DNA from: Agaricus subrufescens
Taxonomy: Eukaryota; Basidiomycota; Agaricomycetes; Agaricales; Agaricaceae
Assembly: GCA_029945375.1 (NCBI GenBank)
Contig: CM057058.1
Span: 3,162,001 to 3,226,000 of the forward strand
DNA: 64,000 bases
Reading direction: 5' to 3'
The position numbers and the translations under genes are program-made. Positions 46,744-59,214 of the stretch are shown here, one piece after another. Each line of letters opens with the position of its first letter. Position 1 is the first letter of the stretch. The notes beneath the pieces were generated by a model. It worked only from the letters and a program-made list of their open reading frames with translations, searched no databases and was not told the DNA's origin.

Positions 46744-47942
46744 AAGTTCGATGCTGAAGCTTTGGTATGCTTCGCATCTTACGGTACGGGTGATATACTA
46801 ATCGATGATGTCATAGGTACCCTATTCGGGAGGTTCGCCTACAGTCACTGGTAAGGACTCAAGTATCCCTCTCTGATCCCTTCTCTAAGTCAAGTACCTT
46901 ATGCTAGACCCTGTAGCTCAAGTTAGCTGAATGCGGCCATGAGACACTCGTCACATTTGGCTCCAATACACTATCTCTATGTAGCAATACAAGCTTATGG
47001 TGTCATCCAAAGTCGACTTTTGGACCGAACATTCTCTTTCACGACCGAATTCTCAGGTGTATTGACGTATGATCCACGAATACCAGATTATGACGGGTTC
47101 CCTTGTGATATCTTTCAAGGTCTTCAATGTAATCTGAATGCAATAGAGCCACCCCCATTGGACGGATGCAAACTTTATGCAGGATCTACACATGGTGAAA
47201 AGGCATTCGTAACCTTCATGTCTAGCACTCTACAGACGACGTGACATGATACATCCCAGAAGCCAGCGTTGCACGTAAAATCTATCCCAACAACATCCTC
47301 GCTTTTCAGGTATTGCTTGGCTCAGTATACAGCAACAGCTGGGCGTTTGAACTATTAGCTATTGACAGAAGGAATTGGCAACCGAGGTTAGACTTGGGTC
47401 TCGTAGCGCAGATGGAACAGTGGAACACATGATTGATTTACCAGAAATAATTTCGAATTTCGGAGTGTATATCCAATGCTTGAAGGTTTTGTTGCTGACC
47501 CAGGATAACCGATTAGCCCCGAGCTTGAATTTGTCACTGTCTTGTTCGTCAGCACTAGATCCGATATGTGAATTGATCGCATGATTTTCTATGACGCTTT
47601 CATTTGAATCCGTTATTCAATCCCAGGGCATTGGGATTACCGAAAACAGGACAACAGCCACCTCAGGTGCTTGCAGAGTAACAAAACGAGAGTCCCTTCT
47701 TTGAGTGAAATAGTCTCCCATATCTGTTTTGATGGACCGCAGCGTTGCATTTCAGACAATTAACCTCATCGTGTACGTTATTGTATCTGCTGGTTTGGCA
47801 CTGCCTCCCGCAACCCACATTCTGGGTCAAGCATTGACTAACTCGTCGCACTTCACTCCACTGCCATCTTTTCTGCCGCATACTCCGGCATGTATATTAC
47901 ACTAGACAAAAACATTTATGGCCGACAACATCGAGTAACCCA
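46744..47942. other. 1.2-kb region with a gene relic
   Basis: No intact gene. The plus strand carries partly coding-like text between 46939 and 47584, listed separately. The rest shows nothing. Confidence 0.4.
46939..47584 (+). pseudogene. Probable degenerate gene of unknown family
   Basis: Unrecognised. A plus-strand frame at 46939-47244 reads EFSGVLTYDPRIPDYDGFPC and PPPLDGCKLYAGSTHGEK. Next, in another frame, YIPEASVARKIYPNNILAFQ joins through a plausible intron (GTATTG to ATTGACAG) to KELATEVRLGSRSADGTVEH. A stop lies immediately before the YIPEAS segment in its own frame, and no splice restores the reading, so I call it broken. It could instead be a real gene whose exons I mis-join. Confidence 0.35.
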
Positions 47943-49723
47943 TCAAGCTGGAGTGATTGCAAACCATCTATTGAAAACATTATCAGGGTCATATGCCTTT
48001 TTGACCTTCTGAAGGGCTGGATAATTCTCTCCAAAAGCAATTTGAGCCTTTTCTTTCACCTCATCTGCGGTTCCTGTTATACCCTCAGCATCTAATGTGC
48101 AATCAGTGTCACCAATATTAAATGAAGTGAACAGAAATGCCCATACCATAATTAATGTATGGCTGAGACCCCTGATCCTGCAACTCCGTCGCCCCCCCGA
48201 GCACACAGGCGGCGAGTTCATGAGCCAAAGATCTTGCCTCGTCAACTGTACCTGGGGTGTTGGATTCTCTGGGCCAATCAAAACTTAAAAGACAGTTTGG
48301 CCTGGAAGATCGTCTGTAGGCAGTCTTGTTCGACGGAACAGAATTGATTTTTTGAAGGGGGATCAATTCGTATAGAACGTTGACGGAATATTTGCCAGCC
48401 TCGGTAATTTCTTTAACTTTTGCGTAGGTGTTCGCAACTGACTTGTAATCAAGTCCTGGGAAACCCACCGCCTTCCAGTAGACCCCACTACCCGGAGTGA
48501 TAACTTCGTTCTTCGGGACTTTGCGTCAACAACGAACGTGTGGTAGAGAGTAGACTACATACCTGGCTACCATTGACCTTCTCGTAAGGCATTTCCTGTG
48601 CCATGTTCATTATCGGCCCTGGACATATGTGAGCTTTGAATGATGCCCATGGGCCGCACGGCACTTACCAATATCGTAAAATTTCTTAAATTTGGTTCGC
48701 GCCTCTTCCTCACTTCCATTGTAGAACACGGTACCCAAGAGGTTTGGCTGGGGCATGTGATAAGCATCCACATAAGCAAACGTATCGCGTTAAACACGTA
48801 CAGTTGTACCGGATTTACCGCTAAATATTAAGGTCATCACTTCTTTAGGCCCCGGGTTTTTGTACCACTCGTCTGCAAACTGGACTACCTTTTCCAACTG
48901 TGTAACTGGAAATATTGCGGGTCCAAAGAATACAGTCTCCCTCTGTGGGTGAAGGGCAAGAATGAATTCAGTCACAACTCCGAAATTACAGCCACCACCA
49001 CGGATGGCAAAGAACAAGTCCGCATGTTTTGTTTCGTTCACAGTGTAAATGGTGCCATCCGCACCGACTAAAGTGACCTAAAATATATACTCAGAAGCGC
49101 AAAGGGAAATATTTTGCCAACGTCACCAACTTGGACAATGTTATCAATCGTGAGGCCGTGTTCACCACTGATGAACCCGAACCCTCCACCAAGAGAGAGC
49201 CTGGGATGAGCGATTGTGTGAGAAAGACGCAGTGCTGACCACTCGAGTACTCGAGTACTCACCCTCCAACCCCTGTCTAATGAAAGCTCAGCGACAGATT
49301 TCTAATACCAAAGAAAGAGTCACATACATGATTAATTGCTCCGGCAACAGTGGCAAGACCATGTTTCATTGTTTCCCTGTCGACAGTTTCCCAGATAGCG
49401 CCTCCACCTACGTATGCCAATCTTTTCTCGGGATTGACTTTAACGCCATTCATATAACGAGAGAGATCGATTACAAGGCCGCCTTCAACAGAAGATGCAC
49501 CGCTTGGGCTATGGCCACCACCACGAATAGCGATGGGCAGACTGTTCTTGCGAGCATAGGAGATTGCCGCTGCTACATCTGACTCGTCTTTTACGAAGAC
49601 AACCACAGCGGCTTTCCTTTCGGCGGGGGCTGCCCAGCGTTTCAAGGAATTCTCGTAGTCGGGATGTCCGGGTGTGATAACATCACCTTTGATAAGAGCA
49701 GTGAAATCAACGAGAGACGACAT
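47943..49723 (-). CDS. FAD-linked oxidase (BBE/PCMH type)
   Basis: Oxidase of the berberine-bridge-enzyme-like group; typical substrates are oligosaccharides or small alcohols, not assignable here. N-terminus MSSLVDFTALIKGDVITPGH has no signal peptide. FAD domain: SLPIAIRGGGHSPSGASSVE with the His used for covalent flavin attachment, GGLVIDLSRYMNGV, then, after introns, a GAINH-TGVG-RLSLGGGFGFIS segment. At the position where bicovalent members have Cys, I see Thr. Substrate domain: ADLFFAIRGGGCNFGVVTEF. C-terminal BBE motif: FGENYPALQKVKKAYDPDNV followed by FNRWFAITPA, TGA 47943-47945. The lack of a leader suggests an intracellular enzyme, or a start upstream of 49723. Confidence 0.88.
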
Positions 49724-52265
49724 GGTGAAGATGATAGTAGAGGCATCTGTTCCCAGTTTTTAACCCCTGTGGCATTGGCTTACAGATAGCGGCTCTCCGA
49801 GAGGCTGATAGCAATAACGAGGATTAGTAAGTATACTTAGTCGCCCCCTGGTCGCCCCTCTCTTTCTCTCCCGAAGATGATGCGAACCTTCGGGGCTAGA
49901 TTTAGATCTGAGTGAATAGATATTAGGGAGGCGAGAAATTGTTGTTAATGAATGGCTTCCCCTAAAATTAGGGAGAATAGAATTATTTTAATAGCATTCC
50001 CACGCTTGAATGGATCCAGAAAAGTACAAAGAATATGAGTTGAAATCAAGTGCCTGAGGACATAAAGAAAATAAGAAAGGAGAGTATGTGTAAGCCCCTG
50101 CTTACAACGTCATCACTATTATTAGATACCTAGAGATATACTAACACAGACACGTCAGCCTTCTTCCTTCCCTCCTCCATCTTGTTCTACATACTCTTGT
50201 CCGATACGCGTATCTTTACTCGCTCTCAATACACTGCCTGGAAATACTCTTGATTGTGTGGTAGTGAGTCTATCTTAGAAAATACGTTCAGTGAGCCTTT
50301 GGGCTTTCAGTATGAAAGATGAGCAAAGTCGGGATTATCTTGCATTCATACTAACTCATAAGGAGAAGAGATGAAGGCAGCGGTTTTGCATGCCCTGCGG
50401 AGGTCCGGCGACCAGGTTCAAGGATTAACCTAGAATTGTTTTAATGAAAGATGAAGCGCAACGGGCGCCCGTGTTTGTCTCTTCCGCTAACCTGATATCT
50501 TCTAGAATGGCAAAGGAGGCCCTTAAAATTCGAGTCATTGGTCACAAGGAAAAAGGAAGGAGAGTAGGCCGTCTTGCCTAGCTTGCGGAGGCCCGGCGGC
50601 CGATGGCTTGCGCATCCTCTTCGGCAGTGGCATACGGCTTTTTCCATGCCAGAGGAGAAAAAAGGGTTTTTTATTTCCTATTCAACATGGGGCGACGGAT
50701 CAAAAGCATCGAGTCAGTTTTCGAACGAGGAACATCAGTACCTTCTCTCATTCACGGCATACGTAAGAAACATCCGAAATTTTGTAACATGTGTTCATCC
50801 GGCAGTTCTCGCCGGGAGGGGAGCTCAGCGCATACGGAATGTTGTCGAGAGCGTGCTCGACACACTCCCAAGTATCTCTTCATCGAGGTAGATGACCATA
50901 CCTAATCAGAAATACCGCAATAAATCGGATTGTGAACGGCTACCAACAGTGTAAGAATCCTAACGACGTACTGTGACGTTCCGGACTTTCTTTCTTGCTT
51001 GAGAATTTTCCAAATTCATCGATTTGTAGGTTACAGGTGAGGATATCCCTGAGCTTGTGTTATTTCGGCTGTCCCCATTTAACGATATCTTATTCTTTTT
51101 GTACTTTGGGGGAGGATCATCATCATATCTAATCAGCTAACAGACCCTTCCGATCTCTTACTATTCAAGTTGTAGTATGCTTATTGGTATAGATCGTTCT
51201 AAATGTCAAGGGTCTGGTATTTTGTTGCAGCAGAGTGGTGTTTTTAAAACAACAAGGTCTAGAAGATATCCTATTCTTCTAGATGCTAGGGGAAGTCATC
51301 TAATGTCATGATTGTTGGGATATTATTATTCTGACAGGTGCTCATATGCCTGTCTTCCGAAAAGTGGCACACCACTAAATGACTTTGTACTTGCTACGGG
51401 CGGAGCAGACCATCACGCCCGTTCCGAGTTTAGAAACTCGGCCGGGCATTTATTTAACAGCGGGTTACTAGATTGTGGGGAACATTCTACTGTTCTGTGT
51501 TAAGTTCTCGGTATCCTCTCATGACGCTTCCCAGCTCAGCGGCTCATGCTGGGCACAAGGCTTCCCTCGTGTTTCTAAAGGCAGTCAACCTACCACCTGA
51601 GACTTCCAATACTGGCCGGTTTTCATTTCCGACTTTTCCCTCATGATCGATTGATCAGTGGAGACTTGGTAACTTGTGTCCTGGACTGCATCTGTGAACG
51701 ACGATGATTCAGCAGATTCTTTAGTTCTCAACTCACAACAAGTATTGCTATTCAGTTATAGGGAAAACCCCGCCTGGGTTCACTACATCAGTGCTCAGGC
51801 CTCCGGCACATCATTATTTCTGAACGCCTTGATTCTCACCGATCGGCTTGACTAGGCTTGAGGTTATCTGGGATCATCTGAGCTTCCTAATGTCCCAAAC
51901 GTCGAATTCGGGATTGTCTCTGTCTATGGCCAAGTCCCGCTTACTTTTATTAACTAGCCACACATCTTCAGCTGCGAGCTGCGCAAGCATGATCAAGGAC
52001 CACATCATCTTTTGATCCTTGAGAGCCTCACCAGTCGGATAACCATCCTTTGAATGATCCTCGAGGTAACATCGAGGAGGCGTTTATTTACGTCGTGGTT
52101 TCTTTCTATTTAAATGCCACCCCCTTTCCCTGCTTCTGTCCCCAGCATTATCTTCTATCCCTTGTCCTCTGAGCGAGTTGACCTTGACTCACGTCGACTA
52201 CGCTAAGCTACACCGTGTCCGCGACAATCTATACAGCTTTATATTTTTTCTGAGCTTTAGTACTT
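49724..52265. other. 2.5-kb gene-poor region
   Basis: The longest stretch without a gene. Short frames exist (up to 105 codons) but have no family resemblance. It contains an imperfect direct repeat (50387-50412 and 50574-50600), a perfect hairpin CCGAGTTT-AG-AAACTCGG at 51424-51441, and GATACGCGTATC near 50204. The right end has a TATTTAAA near 52109, a possible TATA box for the DUF6741 gene. May be an old mobile element remnant; not established. Confidence 0.4.
50387..50600. repeat. Imperfect direct repeat, about 190 bp apart
   Basis: Two copies share the pattern TGC....C.TGCGGAGG with CCGGCG directly after. The first lies near 50387-50412, the second near 50574-50600. AAAGATGA strings also recur between them. 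The copies are too short and diverged to name an element. Confidence 0.35.
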
Positions 52266-53246
52266 ATGGCTTACGACCTCTATGATGCTGGTATCAGCCG
52301 CTCATTATCGCGTCGTCCGTCTATGGGTTACGCCGTTTCTGCGCCTGCGGCATATGGACATGGAGGCTATATCGACTCTGGTGTAGGTAGTTCATCGCTT
52401 TGCTTGACACTCGGCTAATTTCACCTCAACACTCAAAGTACACCCCAAATTCTTACTCAATGTATGCCCCTCAACCCATTAGTAGGCGGTTGACTGGACC
52501 CTGTAAGCTAACATTCTCATTCCCTATGATTCTCGAAGATCTTCTTACACATTCTAAAAAGCAGGGTATGACGACAACTACGACTACGGAGACTCTTACT
52601 ATGACGATTATCATTACTCCCGCTCTGCCACGCCTCATTCGATTACCTCGTACCCCCATAGCTCCATGATTTCTGCTCCCGGAATGCGCCATCGAAGAGC
52701 TTCCGCTGTTTCCTTCGTTGAACCCCTCAGCCACCGGGATATCTACTCCCATTATAGACGCGGGGGTCGCCCTGGATCATTACGTATTAAATTCAAGCGC
52801 AAGGGAGCTTTCGTAGCCGGTGTCGGCCTCGATGAAGCCCAATCACATATACGGCTCTCCAATAATGATGGATATTCATTATATGATTTACACGCGGATT
52901 CAAGGGGAAGAATACTATTGAAGGTGAAGGTAAGTAACAATTCCCCATTTTCTTTGAATCGCCGGTCTAAATTGGATCAACAGTGGCTCGGTTATTCATC
53001 CTTAACATATGAGATACCCTTGGATGCATATGACGGGCGTGTCAACTTATCCACACTCGCAAGACGAGTTTCACGAGCATGTGTTCATTATTTGCAGGTG
53101 AACTCACATCACTTCAGGTGGTACAACGTCAGCTTACCCCAATCACATAGTCCAACGTAATACCAACCCTGTGGAACAGAGTAGAACTTCACCATTTGGA
53201 GGAAGTTTCTTATGGAATCTGGCAGCCCATGCTTTCCACTCGTTGA
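52266..53246 (+). CDS. DUF6741-domain protein
   Basis: Basidiomycete protein of unknown function. Exon 1 encodes MAYDLYDAGISRSLSRRPSM and a Gly/Ala/Tyr-rich segment. Following introns, a Tyr/Asp-rich stretch (YDYGDSYYDDYHYSRS) precedes the conserved domain: IKFKRKGAFVAGVGLDEAQS, HIRLSNNDGYSLYDLHADSR, GRILLKVK joined to WLGYSSLTYEIPLDAYDGRV and LARRVSRACVHYLQ. The last exon, reached through an intron ending CACATAG, gives SNVIPTLWNRVELHHLEEVS and ends MLSTR with TGA 53244-53246. This end matches DUF6741 proteins as I recall them. It replaces the longer unspliced frame to about 53158. Low-complexity N-terminus with no signal peptide. Confidence 0.8.
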
Positions 53247-53456
53247 ACCTTCCCTTAGCATCTGTCATGATCTGCTTTTTAATTTTAATTCAAACATATA
53301 CATGAAAAAATTGGGGTATGTCCGTATGCGTATCATTAGCCTTTCGATTCTTCGGATCCGTAGTTTGTTCTTTTTCTATTCCAGTAATGCCGTCAAATTA
53401 CTCCAATGTAAAATAAAGAAATATAAAATACACGACGGTTGATAACGGAGAGGGAA

Positions 53457-55062
53457 TTACGCTGTGAATGGATTGCATTGACAGACTGCGCTTTTGACCG
53501 CGAAACTGGCGGCGCTACCCAACACCAAACCACCAACCAAACAGAAATTCGCAACTGTAGCAGCCACATCCACATCTTCCCTTTGACCTTTGAGCATCGG
53601 GTTATGCTCGACAGATGGTGCACTCATCATGCAAAGACTCGACAAGTAGCCGTTCGACCACCCACAGAGAATAAGGATCAGCATAAACATGAAATCCGAA
53701 TTAATGATAGGCGGAGATGCCATCATCGTTGATGGACGTTGGACATTGCACATCAGAAAGAGGGGAATGAAGAGGGTCCGAGCAAGTGAGAGCACGAGAA
53801 GACGCTTCCGAGACCAGATAAGGAGAATGGGAAAAGAGCAACTGTATCGACCAAGGAGATCTCCAATGTTGAACACGAGGAAGTGGACGCAGGTAAATAG
53901 TAGGGGGTGTGTTTCAGGGTTCACAGGCAAAACGGAGGCAGTGATGGGGGGGAAGACGGCCTGCGAGGAAAAAGGAGAGTATGATAAGGTGATTGTTTCA
54001 TTCCGCGGGAGAAGGCACATACCAGTGTGATGACAAAGACATACGCCACGGCAATTTCATATGTGATGTTCACTTTGGCTAATCTGACTGCTTGTCGCCA
54101 ATCATCACTTGCCTCATTTTTTCCTCGCGGGAGCAGTGGTTCTGGCGAAGAGTCCATAGAAGAGGGGAGACGTTTGATGGCACGCTGCTCTAGTGGTGCT
54201 GCCACTGCTTTGTAAGTTGACGAGTTGACAAGCCAGTTATGGGCAATTGCGCTCGCGAAAACGAACAGGGTTGACAAGGTGAAGAAGAAGAAAGCAGACC
54301 CCTCTTCGGGTGTATTGTCACTGGTAGACGTCCTGGCTTTCCCCCAGGTTGAAGCAATGGCACTTACCACCTGAACTCCGCTGACTGCTACGGCTATGAC
54401 GGCTTGGCCAGCCATCACCGCTTGCATGGCAGCCGGTCCAAAGAGTGAGGCGACAGCAATGACTGCAGTTTGCAAGTATGAACCAGCGGCGCTCTGGGCC
54501 GCGGCGTTGAGGAGGACAAAACAGAAAAACAATCTCGGGGGCATGACGAAGAATGTGCTGACGACTAGCAGGGATGTTAGGATGCCTATCGAGATAATTG
54601 CGCCACGTGCCCGCCTTGAAGGGCTCGCCTATGATTGTATGATTAGAAGACTGGGAGGGATGCACTAAGAAGCAACTAACGTGTTTCGACGTCACAGTAG
54701 CATGTGCAAGGAAGATGAAATTTGAGGCCGTGCAAGAGATTGAGAGATACGAGCCAAACGTGTGTTCAAAACTAGATCCGGCAACTCGTTTGAAGAAATA
54801 TGGCATTGCTGTGATCATGACTGGAAAGGAAAGAACATGAGAATGTGAAACAATCGAGTGCGGTAGAATACGGACCATTCCATGGGAGTAGCACTGTGCA
54901 TCCAAGCAGAAGATGGACCCATTTGACCTTGAAGTCGACGAGGCCGTCCCTTTCAGCTATGAACTTGGGTTGTCTGTCTTCAAGATCCTCGTCGGCCTGG
55001 TCTGGACCGAGAGGTATGGGCTGGTAGGGAGCGTCGAATGGACGGGAGTGAGAGAGAGTCAT
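53457..55062 (-). CDS. Equilibrative nucleoside transporter (ENT family)
   Basis: Multi-pass membrane transporter for nucleosides, in the group of yeast FUN26. Start MTLSHSRPFDAPYQPIPLGP (ATG 55060-55062), then KVKWVHLLLGCTVLLPWN with the ENT first-helix ending PWN. Introns lead to VMITAMPYFFKRVAGSSFEH, LSISCTASNFIFLAHATVTS and LLNAAAQSAAGSYLQTAVIA, the last carrying the conserved helix-4/5 region. A cytosolic loop with charged residues (PLLPRGKNEASDDWRQAVRL) precedes VNITYEIAVAYVFVITL. The C-terminal half has LVFNIGDLLGRYSCSFPI, the ENT motif FNxxDxxGR. It ends CNPFTA with TAA 53457-53459. About 11 helices are expected. Vacuolar versus plasma membrane location cannot be decided. Confidence 0.88.
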
Positions 55063-55215
55063 AAGAGGAGCGGCGGAGCAGGTGTAGTACTTGGGTCTGA
55101 GACGTTCTTCAATTAATACCGAAAGAGCCGGTGAGGCCGAAGGAGAGCCGGAGGAGAAAAGCCAGGCCAACCTTATTTGGTTCATTACTGATAGAATTAT
55201 GCTAAACAAAACAGT

Positions 55216-56465
55216 CTAAACATCTTTCGGAATTAACTGATTCGGCCCCTCCTTGAGTGACAGCTCGGTGAGAAGCCGCCTCTGCTGCAACTCCTTCCTC
55301 GCCTTCCTGGCTGTCTTGCGCTCTAAGTTCGCCACCTCAGCCTTGTGCTTCCACCTCATCTTCCTCCTATCATCTTTCTCCTTCTTCAGCTGTGCACGCC
55401 ATTTGAACATCGCCTCCGCGCGCGCCTCCTTGGGGTTATTTTGGCCACGGCGTTTCATTTCCCGAGATAGCATATCCTTTAGTAGCTGTTGAGTACGAAT
55501 TTTGTATTCCTTGAAACGTCTGAGCTTCTTCGCCTTGGAATGCGGGTTGGAGAGTTCCTTGTACAGGAACGGTTCCACTGGTGCACTATCATCCAGACTA
55601 TCGCGTAAATGAGGATTTACTACTGAAGAAAGGAAAGCATCCTCTGAGACATTGGGTAGAGCTGCCCCCAGCCGTGGACTAATCTTGGGGAGCTGATACG
55701 TGACTTTGGCGACCACATCGTGTGACGCATCATAACTCGTTGCTTTAAGAATAGCCTTTAAGTACCCACTATACAGTGCTAAGCGACTGGGCACACGTAC
55801 CATCGGGCATGTGGGCTCTCGCCAGTTGGGGCCAAGGAATAGGAAATTTCTCTCCCGCGGAATCCGGAAGGCGAGGGACAGTGCAGGTCGCGAACCGCTG
55901 CCAATCAAAGCGTCGAAGGAATGGGTTCCAGAAGGGGGCCGTGGATCCGAGTCGCCTTGCAAAAACACTAAGACATAATGAGTATTATATCACAACAAAG
56001 TATGTTCTTTGCGTACGGAGTAGCCTGTGGTTCTTCAGAGCCGGGTTGCTTAAGCTCATAATTGCCTAAAAACAGTTGACAACGAGAATAGTGATAATTT
56101 CTATTGCTCGTGACTTTCTGTTGGTCCCCACTCTAGATTGCGCGTCTGAGATTGAGCACAAACGGTGAATTGCAGTCACTCACCCCCGCACCTTTCACGA
56201 ACACCCTATTGCTTATTTTGTTAATACTCAACACTTCATGTAATGTGTTCGACTTGTCTCCCAACAATCGAATTTGGTCCCCAGGCACCACATTCCAGTA
56301 CTTGATTCTTTCTTTTGGTTTCACCGATTTGATGACAGGATCCCGAATACTGAATCGTTTCAGCCATTTTTTTGGAAATGGGAGTAGGTGCCGGAAGTTA
56401 GTGGTCCATGGCGAAGTGGTTGCTCCCCGAACAAGTTGGGATCGTGTGTAGCCTTTGTAGGTCAT
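55216..56465 (-). CDS. MRPL40: Mitochondrial ribosomal protein uL24m (MRPL40)
   Basis: Large-subunit mitoribosome protein with a KOW domain. ATG at 56463-56465 (MTYKGYTRSQLVRGATTSPW) is the first true ATG; the frame upstream starts only with TTG. KOW-like region: RIKYWNVVPGDQIRLLGDKS, TLHEVLSINKISNRVFVKGA. Exon 2 is short (GAIMSLSNPALKNHRLLL), joined to FLQGDSDPRPPSGTHSFDAL. The long C-terminal part is strongly basic and helical: LRRFKEYKIRTQQLLKDMLS, FKWRAQLKKEKDDRRKMRWK, RKTARKARKELQQRRLLTEL, typical of fungal mitochondrial ribosomal proteins. Stop TAG 55216-55218. Confidence 0.85.
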
Positions 56466-56759
56466 ACAGAACCCCGGCCTATGTGATAGCAAAGGAAGCT
56501 GCGAGAAACCGCGTCACGAAAAGGGAGGCGACGCGCTGGAATACGGCAGTTGTAGCCTTGGCTCGGAATGCTGGCTGAAAGCTCGGAATGACCAAAAACT
56601 GTCCGTCACATGACTTGCGCGTTTGGCAGTCTATTCTTAGAACCACCGAACCTGCGTCGTTACATCCGGGTATCGAATTACAAGTAAAGAGAACAAATGT
56701 ACTGGTATGTCGACATCTTAATTGCACATAATATTTTGGTGTCTGAACATGTACAACTG

Positions 56760-59214
56760 CTATCCGACAGGCACCGGTTTTGAGCCGTTCCAAGCGGTTG
56801 ATGAAGAACTGGGCTCCTCGGATTCAAGAGTCTACAAGTGATAATGAGCAAGGAGCACGGACCCACTTAGAAACAACTCACCTCCAAAAGCATACCCAAC
56901 ACTTGATCCACTTCAGGTGGCGGCACACCTCCACATCCTGCGCCTATCAGACGTCTGTACTCACTCATACGTCCACTTGTCCCGGCCTCTGCTTGGAATG
57001 CGACCAACTCATCAAACATCACTTTTCTTCTCTTTCTAAATTCCGACATCTCCTCCCTCAGCTTGTCGCAGGCGTTTTTCAACTCTTCAGGTTCCGTGGG
57101 TACGCCCGAGTGCAAATCAAGAAGATCCGAGAGGTCCTCTGTCGCCTTCCGCTTTCCTTTAGTTTTTTCCATCGACTGTAAATCATTACCGTCTACTTCG
57201 TCCTCGATTTCATAATGTGTCGTAGCTTCCGTCACTACCAGGTCTCCGTTCGCTGCATCCCTAATCCGTTTTTCTCGAGCTTCTTCATCTTTGACCCATT
57301 TTTCCCACCCTAATCGATACCGCCTGCCCATTTTTGAAGATAGCTCGTTTTCGAGGAGGTTCAAAGAAGATTTCGTGTGCACCAGCCCTTCCGATTGGGT
57401 CTTCAGCTGGTTGACTGTCCTCTGACTCTCCAAAATCTCCGCCTGGATATTCGTCAACAAAGCGTGAGCCTGGTTCATATCCCTCTCTTTCTCCCGCAAT
57501 TCCTGGTCAAAAGACGCTGCTAGGCTATCCAACATCGATGCTATGTCATTTACGCATCGCGTACTAGCACGCTGCGCAACGACTGAATGATGCAAAGGTG
57601 GCCGGTCTCCATGTGAGGGTGCAAAGACATAACCAGGGCCCGAATTGGGTGGCGGGAAAGCAGCTTGTGCATTTCGGAACGACATCGGGAGAGCACGTGT
57701 AGTAGGCACAGGTGACGACCGGAATTTTTCATCCTCTAAAATGTAGTCCTCTGCACTCTTGCCGTCGTTGTTCACGATTTTAGGGTCTGCACCATTGTCA
57801 ATGAGAAGCTTGACAAGCCGTTTGCTGCGACAACGAGCAGCCATGGTCAGTGCGGTCTCCCCGTCTTCGTCTTGAAAGTTGATGACATCGGCCAGTTCCC
57901 TTGGGTAGTCCGAAAGTCGACCGAGAACGATTTCCATGTAATATCGTGCCGCGTGAGTCTTTCCTTTGGTCATCGCAATGTCCACCACATGATGGAACAC
58001 GGTCCGGTTATAATTGTCAATATTGAGCGTTGACCTGTGAAGCAGCTCATACAGCTCTTGAAATTTCCGGACGTCATAGTTGTTCGCGAACATCACGCTG
58101 CGCATAAGGGCTGTTTGACCAGCTTTATTGACTTTGAAAATGTCCGCTCCTGCCGACAGAAGTAGCTTGACTATCCGAATGCGTCCCATAGCACACGCCC
58201 AGTGTAACGAGGTGTGCCCATCATCGTCAATAGCCATGTTGGGGTCAAAATCCGGAGGAGGGCTGATAAGAATGAGTGGAATCTGGTTGGAGTCCGAAAT
58301 GAAATATTCCAAGATTTGGTCGCCATATGTCCGAGCATCACCGCCGTTCACTCGGAGCTCGTCCTCGTTCAGATCCGCATATCCGTCTTCTTCGTTTCTT
58401 CGATATCGATTTCTTCGAGCGGACCCTGTGTCATCATCTCCCGCCAAACTGTTGAAAGAGGGGCCGGGGCTATTTATTGGTGAAGGTGTACGTGAGCTTG
58501 AGGACGCTTCTGAAGGTGAAGGCGTCATAGAGCCGTCCTCCGAACCGTGAGCTGAAAGGCTCTCGTGGTCCGACTCTTCCTCGACTACCTCCGGAACATT
58601 TCGCCGCGTAGATCGTGTATTTATTACTGAGCTACTGGGACCTTGTTCTGCATTCTTGCGCGTGGGTTTTGTGGCACTACTCGCATTTGACACTAAATGT
58701 TTTGGAGCAAGTGGTGGGCTCTTTGCTGCGGGTTGGAACTCGATTATAGGTCGTAGAATATGATCGCAATTGTATTGTTTGGCTAATGCCAATCCACGTT
58801 CTAGAGGAATCCAGGTTCCTGTGATAGAGGAATAATTAATCCGGGGCAATGATTTTCAATTGAGTCGTACCTACCCTGGTACTTGCCATAGCCTCCTTGC
58901 ACCTTCTCATGAGTCCCTTTTTGAACTTCGCGTTCCAACACACGAGTGCGTTGAGGTTTATCAAAACCTGCGACTTTAAGTATCTGTGTCGCGTTCAACC
59001 ACGAGTCGTCTCGCCGCCGCATTACTGCAACACCCTTGCACATCCTGAACACACCCCATCAGCAAACAGCGCGTAACGCGTCTCGCGTATATGATCTCTC
59101 ACATCTCATATACAGGTATACCACTGTACGTGGCCTAGAAATTAAATTTAGCTCATATTCGTGGCACATCGCAGAGTGGAGTGCGTCTACCTTGAAAATC
59201 TGGGCGTCCGGCAT
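56760..59214 (-). CDS. MBP1: MBP1-type APSES cell-cycle transcription factor
   Basis: DNA-binding subunit of the MBF complex that drives G1/S genes through ACGCGT boxes. N-terminal APSES domain, assembled over three introns: MPDAQIFK + [11 protein letters not shown] + [20 protein letters not shown], then [20 protein letters not shown] and [16 protein letters not shown] + GTWIPLERG. Ankyrin repeats follow ([59 protein letters not shown]), then a coiled coil near [15 protein letters not shown]... region and a Glu/Lys-rich C-terminus. I end the gene at TAG 56760-56762: an intron starting GTGAGT after LGMLLE joins [16 protein letters not shown] and KPVPVG. An unspliced version stops at 56867. ATG 59212-59214. 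Confidence 0.93.

Noticed and set aside
51424..51441. Hairpin as a bacterial-type terminator
   Set aside because: The region is eukaryotic, has no adjacent gene end and no T-run after the stem.
53101..53160. DUF6741 gene ending at the unspliced stop near 53158
   Set aside because: Splicing to 53246 restores a C-terminus (LHHLEEVS...MLSTR) that matches the family.
56867..56890. MBP1 ending at the TAA of 56867
   Set aside because: A GTGAGT donor just before it leads to a conserved-looking final exon ending KPVPVG.
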